Positions 6,284 to 15,079 of a DNA stretch of 38,104 bases are shown here, piece by piece; the first letter of the stretch is position 1; every line of letters starts with the position of its first letter. The position numbers and the translations under genes were made by a program. The stretch comes from a virus, in IMG/VR virus record IMGVR_UViG_3300046460_000403, positions 1 through 38,104 of that record; one strand, 5' to 3'. Under the pieces are notes generated by a model. The model made no database searches, was not told the origin of the DNA, and saw only the letters and a list, made by a program, of their open reading frames with translations.

Positions 6284-6853
6284 ATGTCTTTGGATACGAA
6301 CCCACTCGCCCAGATACAGCCAATCGTTTCTGATCCTGCGGAAGAGCTATCCAATAAAAAATGGGCGAAAGAAGAGGCGGTTCTAGTTGGATGGGTCACT
6401 GGCACGATCGAATATTACAAGAGGGTACACAAAAAAACTATAAAAGTGCAACGTGTGCTCGCTGTGACAACAGTGGTGATTGGGGCTGTCACACCAGTCA
6501 TTGTTGCTGGAGCCGGAACGACGGGCGGACTTTTTCATCTGGATCCGGGGACACTGAACTCATTCGCGGTGGTTTTGACCGTTGCGCTTGCCATTCTGGA
6601 GGGCATTCGAAGGATATTTAGGTTCGAACAGCGCTGGATTAGCTGCCACATTGCCAAAGTTGCTTTACAGAAATCGCTTGGAAGATTTCGTTTCGCTACC
6701 GTCGGACTGAACCCCGGAAGCGACGAGTGGAAATCGGCAATGTTGGAGCTTCGCACCTCGTTTGAATCTACAACCGAAAGAGAGAGTGAAGTCTTTTATC
6801 AGAACCTTAAGGCCTTCGAGCCGGAAGATGAAAAGGCAAATAAAGCAAAGTAA
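6284..6853 (+). CDS. SLATT/DUF4231 family two-TM protein
   Basis: This 189-aa protein matches the layout of DUF4231, part of the SLATT group of two-TM proteins associated with SMODS/SLOG nucleotide-signalling and predicted defence loci. An amphipathic region containing EYYKRVHKKTIKVQR precedes TM1 (about residues 57-77). TM2 (about 92-108) then leads into AILEGIRRIFRFEQRWIS, the hallmark of the family, and a helical C-terminus with ESTTERESEVFYQNLK. A good ribosome site (GGAGAGGG) precedes the ATG. It stands alone: no nucleotidyltransferase or SLOG gene is adjacent. SLATT proteins are predicted membrane-damaging effectors. Here a role in excluding other phages is inference. Confidence 0.8.
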   Translation: MSLDTNPLAQIQPIVSDPAEELSNKKWAKEEAVLVGWVTGTIEYYKRVHKKTIKVQRVLAVTTVVIGAVTPVIVAGAGTTGGLFHLDPGTLNSFAVVLTVALAILEGIRRIFRFEQRWISCHIAKVALQKSLGRFRFATVGLNPGSDEWKSAMLELRTSFESTTERESEVFYQNLKAFEPEDEKANKAK

Positions 6854-6883
6854 GCACGAAGATCGGAATCGGGACCAAGGGCG

Positions 6884-7138
6884 TCAAACCACGTCTGCCG
6901 CGTACAGCAGCTTCCTTTGAGCCGACGGTGCCGGTAACATTCTGTGGGTGTCGAACCCGCCGTCTACGGTTACTCGGCCGTGCTCAAAAAGCTCAAGGAG
7001 AATCTCGATCTCAAGCCGATCGAACGTTGGTGCAGGAGCGGGTGTTAAACACGTGATTTTGGTGACAACTGGCGAGACCGCTGTGAGCAGTTCGTTCTCA
7101 AAGAGGAAATCCTTGTCGCTCATGGCTGTCATGGCCAT
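6884..7138 (-). CDS. Hypothetical protein, 84 aa, doubtful
   Basis: This 84-aa open frame encodes a soluble protein with a helical centre (FDRLEIEILLELFEHGRVTVDGG). No family is recognised. There are three possible start codons within the first six residues, and none has a clear ribosome site; AGGA lies about 18 bases before the first. The composition is protein-like and no better frame covers this interval, so I keep it at low confidence. It is the last of three minus-strand frames in this accessory block. Confidence 0.35.
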   Translation of the reverse strand: MAMTAMSDKDFLFENELLTAVSPVVTKITCLTPAPAPTFDRLEIEILLELFEHGRVTVDGGFDTHRMLPAPSAQRKLLYAADVV

Positions 7139-7229
7139 AATATTTACAACATCGGCTTCCTGAACCCTGAAGGTCGATTTCGTCGGTCACTGTGTCCTCC
7201 CAGGGTGAAGGCCGTGAGGTGGTGAACAA

Positions 7230-7469
7230 TTAGTCTCGTTTTACGGCGCTGATGAAGTTCGGAGAGGTGACGTTCATTATTTTGCCAGGAACAATCGTCG
7301 GACCTACGGAAATACTCCCTGGTCCCGATTGTTGAGCGTAAACAACAGATATCTCTTCGTCCCGCAGTTTTATCATGGGGTGTTCGTAGGTCTCGATCGT
7401 TCCCCAGAACATCGTCTCATCCCCGCCCTCGATGATGCGGAACTCGTATTTGCTGCCAACTTCAAACAT
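7230..7469 (-). CDS. Hypothetical protein, 79 aa, beta-rich
   Basis: This 79-aa protein starts MFEVGSKYEFRIIEGGDETMFWG and reads as alternating beta strands, like a small SH3-type or OB-type barrel. No family is recognised with certainty. GAGGGC sits about 5 bases before the ATG on the minus strand, which supports the start. It lies 103 bases downstream of the membrane protein gene at 7573-8142 on the same strand and may share its transcript. The function is unknown. Confidence 0.65.
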   Translation of the reverse strand: MFEVGSKYEFRIIEGGDETMFWGTIETYEHPMIKLRDEEISVVYAQQSGPGSISVGPTIVPGKIMNVTSPNFISAVKRD

Positions 7470-7572
7470 TCTGCCCTCGCAAGGTTAATTCACTGAAAAA
7501 TGCAGAGCATGAGACGATAAGCATGCTTTAGCTCGCCGCATTCGTGATCGAGTTCAGCTACTCAATGCGCAC

Positions 7573-8142
7573 TTATGCAACGGGTGGCAAGCGACCGGAG
7601 CCAATGCTGGCCGCCTGCTGCGACGTCGCGACCCGCTGGACAAATGAACCGATGAACGCGCCGAGTGTCAGCTTTGTAAGATCCATAAAGCCTGCGCCTG
7701 GCTTGTACAGTTCTAGCCCGGCGAAAATCAGAGTTAGCGCGACAGTCAATAGAGGCAGCCCGGTTAGGCCAAGTTTCGTTGCAAGCCCAGTAGCTCCGGT
7801 AAGGCTGCTCAGTCGCACGTATTGATCGATCGCCTTCTCGTCTCCCGCGATGATGAGGGGTTCAAGGAGAGCGCGATCTCGGCTGGGGATGACTTCTTTC
7901 TGGATGGATATTACCGACACAATCATCCGTGATCCCATAAAGACAAGAACAGCGATGAAGCCAGCGGCGCCGATATATATCGCAATCGCTCCATCCGCAG
8001 ATGGGTTGGGTCCCGAGCCAATAAGTAACCAAGCGGCGTAAAGGGCGGCGGCGATCATCACGCCGCCCGCGAAAAACCCGATAATTCCGCGGATCTGTCT
8101 GGTTATCGGGTGGTTAGAGTTTCGATCTTCATCGAGCGCCAT
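7573..8142 (-). CDS. Multi-pass membrane protein of unknown function
   Basis: This 189-aa protein has hydrophobic segments at about residues 20-42, 52-80 and 128-148, and a weaker one near 155-172. A cytosol-like loop between the second and third contains an acidic helix (RDRALLEPLIIAGDEKAIDQYVRL). No enzyme motif is seen. GAGGGA lies about 6 bases before the ATG. It faces away from the packaging genes that start at 8392, so it is an accessory gene and could be expressed in the lysogen. I cannot name a family. Confidence 0.7.
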   Translation of the reverse strand: MALDEDRNSNHPITRQIRGIIGFFAGGVMIAAALYAAWLLIGSGPNPSADGAIAIYIGAAGFIAVLVFMGSRMIVSVISIQKEVIPSRDRALLEPLIIAGDEKAIDQYVRLSSLTGATGLATKLGLTGLPLLTVALTLIFAGLELYKPGAGFMDLTKLTLGAFIGSFVQRVATSQQAASIGSGRLPPVA

Positions 8143-8263
8143 GTCTTCCCTCTTGGGCTAGCAAGTTAGTCCGGTAATTTGTTCGCTTACACAGATCTTG
8201 AAATGTTCAGTAAAGGATCGTGGTTCGCCTGAAATACCAACCGACGTCGACTTGCCGGTTCAA

Positions 8264-8342
8264 TTCCTGTCCTTCGTGCTCGCAATTATTCTCACGATCC
8301 ACTGAAGCTTTGTCTAACGCTCGCCGGCGAGCAGGACAGGAA
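8264..8342. other. Nested inverted repeats before terminase, possible packaging site
   Basis: TTCCTGTCCT at 8264-8273 is exactly inverted as AGGACAGGAA at 8333-8342, about 60 bases away. Just inside the right arm is a perfect 14-bp palindrome, GCTCGCCGGCGAGC (8319-8332). The block ends 50 bases before the terminase small subunit gene, where phages of this kind often carry their cos or pac recognition sequence. The repeats are seen directly; the packaging role is inferred. Confidence 0.4.
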
Positions 8343-8391
8343 CCGATGACTATTTTCAAAAACAATTAAAGCTTAGATCAGGTAATCAAGC

Positions 8392-8895
8392 ATGACGCGA
8401 GGTAATAAGCAAGGTACGCGCTTAGGTCGACCGACCGATTATGGCAAAGATATCGCCGACCTCATTTGCGATCAAATCGCCGATGGGAACAGCCTCAAGT
8501 CAATCTGCCTCGCAGATGATATGCCGCATCGGTCGACGGTGTTCAGATGGTTGTCGGCACACGATGACTTCCGCGACCAATACGCCCGCGCTCGCGAGGC
8601 CCAAGCCGACGCTCTCTTTGATGAAATCATCGACATTGCGAACACGCCGGTGATCGGTGCCAAGGAGAAGCTCGATAAGGACGGTAACGTCGTCGAGAAA
8701 TCGACCGGCGACATGATCGAGCACCGGCGCTTGCAGATCGACGCTCGCAAGTGGGTTGCCGCGAAACTCCGGCCCAAGGTCTACGGCGACAAGCTCGATG
8801 TCGATCTCACCGGCGGGATCAATTTCGTGGTGAGTGCAAAGCCTGTCTCGGAAGAGCAGTGGCTGAAAGAACATGGATCAGATCCAGCTTCGTAG
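8392..8895 (+). CDS. Terminase small subunit
   Basis: This 167-aa protein resembles Sf6-gp1-type terminase small subunits, which recognise the packaging site and hand DNA to the large subunit. The N-terminal part contains a helix-turn-helix (LKSICLADDMPHRSTVFRWLSAHDDF, about residues 36-62) followed by YARAREAQADALFDEIIDIA, a family hallmark, and EHRRLQIDARKWVAAKLRPKVYG in the oligomerisation region. AGG precedes the ATG. Its last 23 bases overlap the start of the large subunit gene. Confidence 0.92.
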   Translation: MTRGNKQGTRLGRPTDYGKDIADLICDQIADGNSLKSICLADDMPHRSTVFRWLSAHDDFRDQYARAREAQADALFDEIIDIANTPVIGAKEKLDKDGNVVEKSTGDMIEHRRLQIDARKWVAAKLRPKVYGDKLDVDLTGGINFVVSAKPVSEEQWLKEHGSDPAS

Positions 8896-10360
8896 GGTCG
8901 CATGGTCACCGCAAGAGGGTCCGCAGAAGGCGCTCGTTGATTGCCCGTACCGCGAAATCTTCTTCGGTGGAGCGCGCGGCGGCGGCAAGACCGACGGCGT
9001 TCTTGGCAAGTATGCGATCAAGGCCAGCCTCTACGGCTCAGCGTTCAATGCGTTGTTCTGCCGGCGTGAGCTGCCGATGCTCGATGATGCGATCGAGCGG
9101 AGCAAGGAAATCTACGGCAAGATCGGCGCCGGCTGGAACGACCAGAAAAAAACATGGGTGTTTCCGGGTGGTGGCCGCCTTCGCTTCCGTCCGCTCGAGC
9201 GCGTTCAGGATGCCGACAAGTATCAGGGTCAGAACGTCTCTGACGCATGCATCGAGGAGGCGGGGCTTTATCCCGACAGTAAGCCGATAGATCGCTTGTT
9301 CGGTGTGCTGCGCTCCGCACGTGGCGTGCCGACGCAACTCTTGCTGACGGGCAATCCTGGCGGTGCTGGGCAGCATTGGATCAAGCAGAGGTATATCGAC
9401 CCGGCGCCGACTGGAATGAGGCCGTTGTCACGTCTGCTTCCGAACGGCAGGACGCACCGTTTCGTGTTCATCCCGAGCCGTATTCAGGACAACAAGCTCC
9501 TGATGCAGAACGACCCGGAATACATCAACAACCTGTATCTGGTCGGTTCCGAGCAACTGGTAAAAGCCTGGCTCGATGGCGATTGGAATGCGGTCGAGGG
9601 CGCGTTCTTCGACTGCTGGAACAGTTCGAAGCACATCGTCCGGCCGTTCACGATACCGGATCATTGGACGCGGTTCCGGTCGATGGACTGGGGCTCTGCT
9701 CATCCATTCTCGGTTGGATGGTGGGCGATCGCCTCGGATGACTTCAGAACGGAGACTGGTGTCATTCCCCGCGGCGCAATGGTTCGATATCGCGAATGGT
9801 ACGGATGCAAGGAAGGCGAGGCGAACGTCGGTCTGAAACTGACGGCCGAAGAGGTCGGACGCGGGATCGCCACGCGTGAGGGTGCGGAGTTCTCGGAATC
9901 GCATCAGATGACCAAGGCACCTACCGAGGGCGTCACATACGGCGTGCTTGATCCGGCTGCATTCTCGGAAGACGGCGGTCCATCGATCCATGAGCGTCTG
10001 TCGCGGGCAACCGATTTCAAGGTGTTCTTCAGGGCGGCCGATAACAAGCGCGTATCGTTGAAGGGTGCTTTGGGTGGCTGGGATCAGATGCGAGCACGGT
10101 TGAAAGGCGATGGCGAGCGGCCGGCGTTATACGTGTTCAGCACTTGCAAGGATTTCATTCGGACCGTGCCGCTGCTTCAGCACGACCCTGACAGGCCGGA
10201 AGACCTCGATACCAAGTCTGAAGATCATGTCGCCGACGAAGTGCGCTACGGCTGCATGTCGCGTCCGTATGTGCCGGTCATTGAAGTGAAGAAGCCCAAC
10301 AAGATGAACGACTACAAGAGCCGCACTGAAGAGTCGGCCGGCGATTGGATGAGCTACTGA
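8873..10360 (+). CDS. Terminase large subunit
   Basis: This 495-aa protein is the packaging ATPase and nuclease. The Walker A motif is FGGARGGGKT (residues 31-40) and the Walker B motif with catalytic glutamate is ACIEEA (125-130). LTGNPGG (158-164) fits the coupling motif. The C-terminal RNase H-like nuclease shows acidic positions in MDWGSAHP (D272), VLDPA (D360) and DHVADEVRYG (D451, D455). The length is normal and no interruption is seen. It overlaps the small subunit gene by 23 bases, and its stop overlaps the portal ATG (TGATG). Confidence 0.95.
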   Translation: MDQIQLRRVAWSPQEGPQKALVDCPYREIFFGGARGGGKTDGVLGKYAIKASLYGSAFNALFCRRELPMLDDAIERSKEIYGKIGAGWNDQKKTWVFPGGGRLRFRPLERVQDADKYQGQNVSDACIEEAGLYPDSKPIDRLFGVLRSARGVPTQLLLTGNPGGAGQHWIKQRYIDPAPTGMRPLSRLLPNGRTHRFVFIPSRIQDNKLLMQNDPEYINNLYLVGSEQLVKAWLDGDWNAVEGAFFDCWNSSKHIVRPFTIPDHWTRFRSMDWGSAHPFSVGWWAIASDDFRTETGVIPRGAMVRYREWYGCKEGEANVGLKLTAEEVGRGIATREGAEFSESHQMTKAPTEGVTYGVLDPAAFSEDGGPSIHERLSRATDFKVFFRAADNKRVSLKGALGGWDQMRARLKGDGERPALYVFSTCKDFIRTVPLLQHDPDRPEDLDTKSEDHVADEVRYGCMSRPYVPVIEVKKPNKMNDYKSRTEESAGDWMSY

Positions 10361-12334
10361 TGGCAAATCAAGCAAGCTACGCGCCCGCCGCACCGCAGGA
10401 TAGCGCATCGGCGCAGAACGTCGACCACAGCAAGCTCAAGCGCGAATACCTCGCCTATCTCGGCAACAAGAGCGAGGAAATCCGCGAACAGCAGAACTCA
10501 CGCCGCTATTATCATGGTGTCCAGTACACTGCAGAGCAGATCAAGGTTCTGAACAAGCGCAAGCAGCCTGTCGTCACCTACAATCGCATTGGCCGCAAGA
10601 TCAACGCTGTTGTCGGCCTGCTTGAGCGTCAAAGGCAAGACCCGCGCGGCTTCCCACGCACGCCGAAGCATGAGGAAGGAGCAGAGATCGCGACTGCCGT
10701 GCTTCGCTACGTCTGCGATGAGCAGGATTGGCCGGCAAAGTCTCTGTTCTCAGGCATCAGCGGTTCGGTTGATGGTCTGGGCGGCGTGGAAATCATGCTC
10801 GAACAGGGCGACAGAGGGGATGTTGAGGTCGGGCTTGAGGACGTTGACCCGTCGTCGTTCTTCTATGACCCTCGCTCGCTCAAGGCTGATTTCTCTGATG
10901 CTCGTTACATGGGCGTTGGTAAATGGGCAGATGTCGATGCGACCGTTGCTCTCTTCCCGGATAAAGAGGCGGAAATCAGGGCTTCGGTCGATAGCGGCTC
11001 CGAACTGACCAGCAATCCGGACAGCGACAACAAGCAGTGGTTCAGCTCGACAGAGACCACAGGCAACCGCATTCGCCTCATCGATCATTGGTATATGGTC
11101 GGGAAAGACTGGTTTTGGTGCATCTATACCGGCGCCACGATCCTTGCATCGGGTCCGTCCTACCTCAAGGATGAGAAGGGCCGATCGATCTGCGTACATC
11201 ATGTACTCGGCCAACATCGACCAGGACGGCGATCGTTACGGCTTCGTGCGCAATATGCGTTCCAGCCAGGACGAGATCAATCAGCGCCGCTCCAAGGGGC
11301 TGCATATCCTCAACAACCGCCGCATCTTCATCAAGAAGGGTTCGGGCGACAATATCGAGAACATCCGCAAGGAGATGGCAAGGCCTGATGGCGTCATCGA
11401 GTACATCGAAGAGGCCCCGACACCAGACGATGGCGCCAAGGGCGCAGAGCTTCAGGGTCAGCTTGCATTCCTCGAAGACGCCAAGAACGAGATCGAGAAC
11501 TACGGTTTCAACCCGGCCTTGATGGGCCAAGGCGTCGATCAGCTTTCCGGCCGCGCGATGCAGATCCAGCAGCAGGCGGGCATCGCCGAGCTCGGCCCGT
11601 ATCTCGTTGCCTTCAAGAACTGGAAGCTTCGTGTCTATCGCGCCATCTGGTGCGCCGTGCAACAGCATTGGACCGGCGAGCGTTGGATCCGCGTGACGGA
11701 CGACGACAACGTCGACTGGCTCGGAATCAACCAAATGGGGGTCGACCCTCAGACCGGGCAGCCGGCGATTGTCAACGCTCTCGGTTCCTTGGATGTGGAC
11801 ATCATCATTGATGAAGGTCCGGACACGATCAACATGCAACAGGACGCATACGACACGTTGTCGATCATGGCGCAGAAGGGCCAGGAAGTCCCGCCGCAGC
11901 TTCTCATTGAGCTTTCTCCGCTCACCGGCAGCGTTAAGAAAAAGGCGCTGGATATTCTCGACAAGGCCCAAAACCAGCCACCCAACCCGCTGGCACAGGC
12001 CGGCGCACAAGCCGAGATAGCCGACAAGCAGGCATCAGTAGTGCTGAAGCAGGCGCAGGCGCGCAAGGCCATGGCAGACGCGGCAACGGCCGGCGCTCCG
12101 AACGGCGAAGGCCCGACGGAGTTGGATCTCGCCAAGGCGCTCGCGGACATCCGCAATGTCCAGGCAACCACTCAGAAGACGGACGCTGAGACCGACAAAA
12201 TCAGGATGGAAACCAACCTGAAGCCGGTCGAGGTCGTTCATCAGCAGATTGAGAATCACCAGGCACGGCAGGAGCGTTTTGCGGTTCATCAAGACCAGAT
12301 GGACCAGCAGAAGCGACAGGTCAGCCAGGTATAG
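10360..12334 (+). pseudogene. Portal protein, interrupted by a frameshift
   Basis: Two frames together give one P22-type portal protein of about 657 aa, the dodecameric ring through which DNA is packaged and ejected. The first frame starts at 10360 (MANQASYAPAAP), with the previous stop overlapping as TGATG, and reads correctly to SYLKDEKGRSIC, ending at 11193. The natural continuation, YIMYSANIDQDGDRYGFVRN, is in the next frame from 11195. Exactly one base (or minus two) separates them, at TGC-G-TAC around 11194. If the first frame is followed it runs off into unrelated sequence and stops at 11388. The C-terminal region after about residue 500 is helical and Gln/Ala-rich. It is either a real inactivating mutation or a sequencing error. 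Confidence 0.88.
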
Positions 12335-12467
12335 GAGCCGCCATCCTCAAAGGGCGATCTCGGCCGCTTGTCCGCATCAAGCAGAGTGCCGCCGACTTCA
12401 AGGGCGAAAGCCGCCGCCAGGCATAAGGGCGATCCGTGAAACCTCCCACGATCAGGAGACTACCGAA

Positions 12468-13355
12468 ATGGCCGATCAATCGGACATGGACATTTTCGAT
12501 TCCACAATTTCCGGAGAAGGAAGCGCGCAAGCCAATCCTGATCCGGTTCATCAGGAGCAACACCAGCAGCCAGCACGGCCGCGTGATGAAGGCGGGAAGT
12601 TTGCGCCGAAGCCGCAGGAAATACAGCCTGTAGCCAACGCACCCGTCATCGAAACTCCCGCACCAGGTAATGAACCCGCGCCAAACGGCAACGGCACAGT
12701 CCCGGTCAGCGCAGTGCAGGCAGAACGCGAGAAGCGGCAGACGGCACAGCACGAAGCTGAAGCCCTACGCCGTGAAATCGCGGAGCTCCGCGGCATGGTT
12801 CAGGCAAACCGCCAGCCAGCGCCGATGCCACAGCAGGAAACCACTCCTGTCACCATCTGGGATGATCCCGATGGATTCCTCAAGGGTCAGATTGCGCCGC
12901 TCCAGAACCAGTTCGAGGAGATGCGTGAAATGCTTTGGGAATCCCAAGCAACGCAGCGTCACACGGCGGAAGCCGTTCAAGCTGCGAAGGATGCCGCAAC
13001 TGCCGTGTTCGGGACGCCGCAAGGCGCTGCCCTGCATCAGCAGATCACGGCATCGGGCAACCCGTTCGACAATCTGGTGAAGTGGCACAAACAGCAGCAG
13101 GCATTCGCCCGCGTTGGTGATGACCCTGATGCTTTCATCGCTGCTGAAATCGAAAAGCGCATGAGCGATCCCGCATTCCTGGCCTCGGCCGTGGAGCGAG
13201 CTCGCGCAGGTGCAACGTCCAATGCCAATCGGTCACAGCCCTTAACGAACTTGCCGCCCTCTCTCAGTCGCCTGCCAGCCGGGGGTAATGCCCCGATCGA
13301 AGGTGACGTGGGTGATGGAGCTCTGTTCACGTCCTTAACGTCAGGCCGTCGCTAG
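12468..13355 (+). CDS. Head scaffolding protein
   Basis: This 295-aa protein has the features of a phage scaffolding protein: an acidic, Pro/Gln-rich disordered N-terminus (residues 1-85), a long charged coiled coil (VQAEREKRQTAQHEAEALRR, about 85-115), more helices, and a basic end (LTSGRR) that could contact the coat. It lies between portal and coat genes, the usual scaffold position. The ATG at 12468 follows AGGAGAC and is preferred over an in-frame ATG at 12249 that would overlap the portal. The 133 bases between the portal stop and this start hold no supported gene. Confidence 0.85.
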   Translation: MADQSDMDIFDSTISGEGSAQANPDPVHQEQHQQPARPRDEGGKFAPKPQEIQPVANAPVIETPAPGNEPAPNGNGTVPVSAVQAEREKRQTAQHEAEALRREIAELRGMVQANRQPAPMPQQETTPVTIWDDPDGFLKGQIAPLQNQFEEMREMLWESQATQRHTAEAVQAAKDAATAVFGTPQGAALHQQITASGNPFDNLVKWHKQQQAFARVGDDPDAFIAAEIEKRMSDPAFLASAVERARAGATSNANRSQPLTNLPPSLSRLPAGGNAPIEGDVGDGALFTSLTSGRR

Positions 13356-13385
13356 CCGCGCGGCTGACAACCTGGAGCGAGCCAC

Positions 13386-14585
13386 ATGGCACTCACCGCA
13401 AACCACCCGAATAACGAACTCATCAAGTTCCGCACCGATGTCGCCTATGACTTCCTGCGGTCCTCGCGTTTCGACAAGTTCATGGGCAGCGATTCCACAT
13501 CGGTAATCGTGCGCATGGCAGACCTCGAAGCAGACGGCAAGGAAATCCGCGTTCCGCTGGTAACCCAGTTGGTCGGGGATGGCGTCGGCGCCGGCACTCT
13601 GCGCGGCAATGAAGAGCAGATCGACAGCTACGGGATGCCGCTCTGGGCAGACTGGGCACGTAACGCCGTTGCCAACAACCGTGCCGTCAACAAGGAATCG
13701 TCCTTCAGCATGCGTTCGACAGCCCGCAGCCTTCTCCGCGGCTGGTCGAAGCGTATCGTTCGAGACGACATTGTCGATGCTCTGCTGTCCATCCCGACTT
13801 CCAGCATTCAGCCGGGCCGGTTTGGCACCCCTGGCAACCGCGTCAACGGCCTGAAATGGTCGGCTGCCACGGCTGCCAATAAGAACTCCTGGGTTAGCGC
13901 CAACTATGACCGCGTTGTCTTCGGCTCCGCGATCAGCAACTACTCCACGACCTTTGCGACGGCCGTTGCAAATGTGGACTCGGCTTCCGATAAGATGACT
14001 GCCGCTGTTGGCAGCCTCGCGAAGGATCAAGCCAAGGCAACCGGCGTCGATCCGAACAATCCCGGCGTCTACAATGGCCGTCCCAAGATCACCCCTTGGA
14101 TGGTCGAGAACCTGGACGAGGAATGGTACTTGTGCTTCCTCGGTTCGCGTGGCTTCCGCGATCTCAAGGCTGACCCGGTCATGTACCAGGCCAACCGCGA
14201 TGCTCGCGAACGCGAAGCCAACCCGACGAAGAACAACCCGATTTTCACGGGCGGCGAACTGGTGTTCGACGGCATCATCTACAAGGAAATCCCCGAGATC
14301 ACTCAGCGGCTTCTCCTAAAGGGTGTCGGCGCTTCCTCGATCGACGTCGAACCGTTCTTCCTCTGCGGCCAAGGCGCTCTTGCCTATGCCATGGGTCAGA
14401 TGCCTCGCCCGACCACGCTTGAAGACGGCGATTACGACTTCATCACCGGCCTGGGTATCGAAGCCCAGTACGGTACGGCGAAGATCGCAAAGGCTCCGCT
14501 CTCTGCAGGCGCTTCGGCAACGGCCGGCCAGTTGGTCGACTGGGGCATGGTGACGGGCTTCGTCTCCGGCGTTGCCAACGCCTAA
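13386..14585 (+). CDS. Major capsid protein
   Basis: This 399-aa protein is the likely coat protein, of the N4-gp56/DUF4043 type used by several podoviruses. Supporting points are its place directly after the scaffold, its length, and typical coat segments near the start (FDKFMGSDSTSVIVRMADLE) and in the centre (WYLCFLGSRGFRDLKADPVM), followed by GGELVFDGIIYKEIPEI. A ribosome site (GGAG) precedes the ATG after a 30-base gap. No interruption is seen. A P22-coat-family label is the alternative. Confidence 0.9.
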   Translation: MALTANHPNNELIKFRTDVAYDFLRSSRFDKFMGSDSTSVIVRMADLEADGKEIRVPLVTQLVGDGVGAGTLRGNEEQIDSYGMPLWADWARNAVANNRAVNKESSFSMRSTARSLLRGWSKRIVRDDIVDALLSIPTSSIQPGRFGTPGNRVNGLKWSAATAANKNSWVSANYDRVVFGSAISNYSTTFATAVANVDSASDKMTAAVGSLAKDQAKATGVDPNNPGVYNGRPKITPWMVENLDEEWYLCFLGSRGFRDLKADPVMYQANRDAREREANPTKNNPIFTGGELVFDGIIYKEIPEITQRLLLKGVGASSIDVEPFFLCGQGALAYAMGQMPRPTTLEDGDYDFITGLGIEAQYGTAKIAKAPLSAGASATAGQLVDWGMVTGFVSGVANA

Positions 14586-14649
14586 CAGCCGGGAGCCGGG
14601 ATACTCCGGCTCTCCTCTCCCTTCCATCGAAACGTAAAGGAGATCGGCA

Positions 14650-15069
14650 GTGGCTGATCGCGTTGCATATGGCCAGCCTCAGGTTGGCAACCAGGGCTTT
14701 GCCCGCACCATGAAAACGCTGGGGGGCGCCGTTGCCCTCCTGGCGGCAGATCCTGTCGCCGCGAATACCGTTCAGGTAATGGTCGTGCCGAAAGGCTTTG
14801 TCTGCACAGGCGTTTATCTCGCGCTGACGGACATCGATACCAACGGCTCGCCTACGGTAACCGCGACCCTCGGTGACGCTGCTTCGTCTGCTCGTCTCGT
14901 TGCTTCGTCCACCATCGGGCAGGCGGGCGGCTCGACCACCACGCTTGCTGCAACCGGCCTCTATTACGAGTACACGGCCGATACTCCGATCGTGCTGACA
15001 TTCCCGGTCGGCTCTGCGACCGCAGCGGCCGGCACGGCAACGACGTACCTCACCGGCTTTATGAAGTGA
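14650..15069 (+). CDS. Small virion protein after coat, possible decoration protein
   Basis: This 139-aa protein is beta-rich and of low charge, with many Thr, Ala and Gly residues (VMVVPKGFVCTGVYLALTD, about residues 40-58). Similar proteins follow the coat gene in other podoviruses and are often structural or head-decorating. The start is GTG at 14650, preceded by a strong AAAGGAG site 8 bases upstream. The next gene begins 10 bases after its stop. The role as decoration is inferred from position and composition. Confidence 0.7.
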   Translation: MADRVAYGQPQVGNQGFARTMKTLGGAVALLAADPVAANTVQVMVVPKGFVCTGVYLALTDIDTNGSPTVTATLGDAASSARLVASSTIGQAGGSTTTLAATGLYYEYTADTPIVLTFPVGSATAAAGTATTYLTGFMK

Positions 15070-15079
15070 GGAGGCTGAC

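Noticed and set aside
8256-8285. tRNA-like GGTTCAATTCC motif
   Set aside because: The flanking bases do not form the T-arm stem and no acceptor or anticodon arm can be built around it.
11185-11200. Programmed frameshift in the portal gene
   Set aside because: No slippery run, stop-codon context or pseudoknot is evident, and portal proteins are not known to use frameshifting; mutation or error is simpler.
11165-12010. Long minus-strand open frame of about 281 codons over the portal gene
   Set aside because: It mirrors codon bias of the plus-strand portal frame, has no ribosome site and gives protein without family-like features.
13341-14030. Minus-strand frame of about 229 codons over the coat gene
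   Set aside because: The plus strand has a clear coat protein; the antisense frame has no ribosome site and shadow-like composition.
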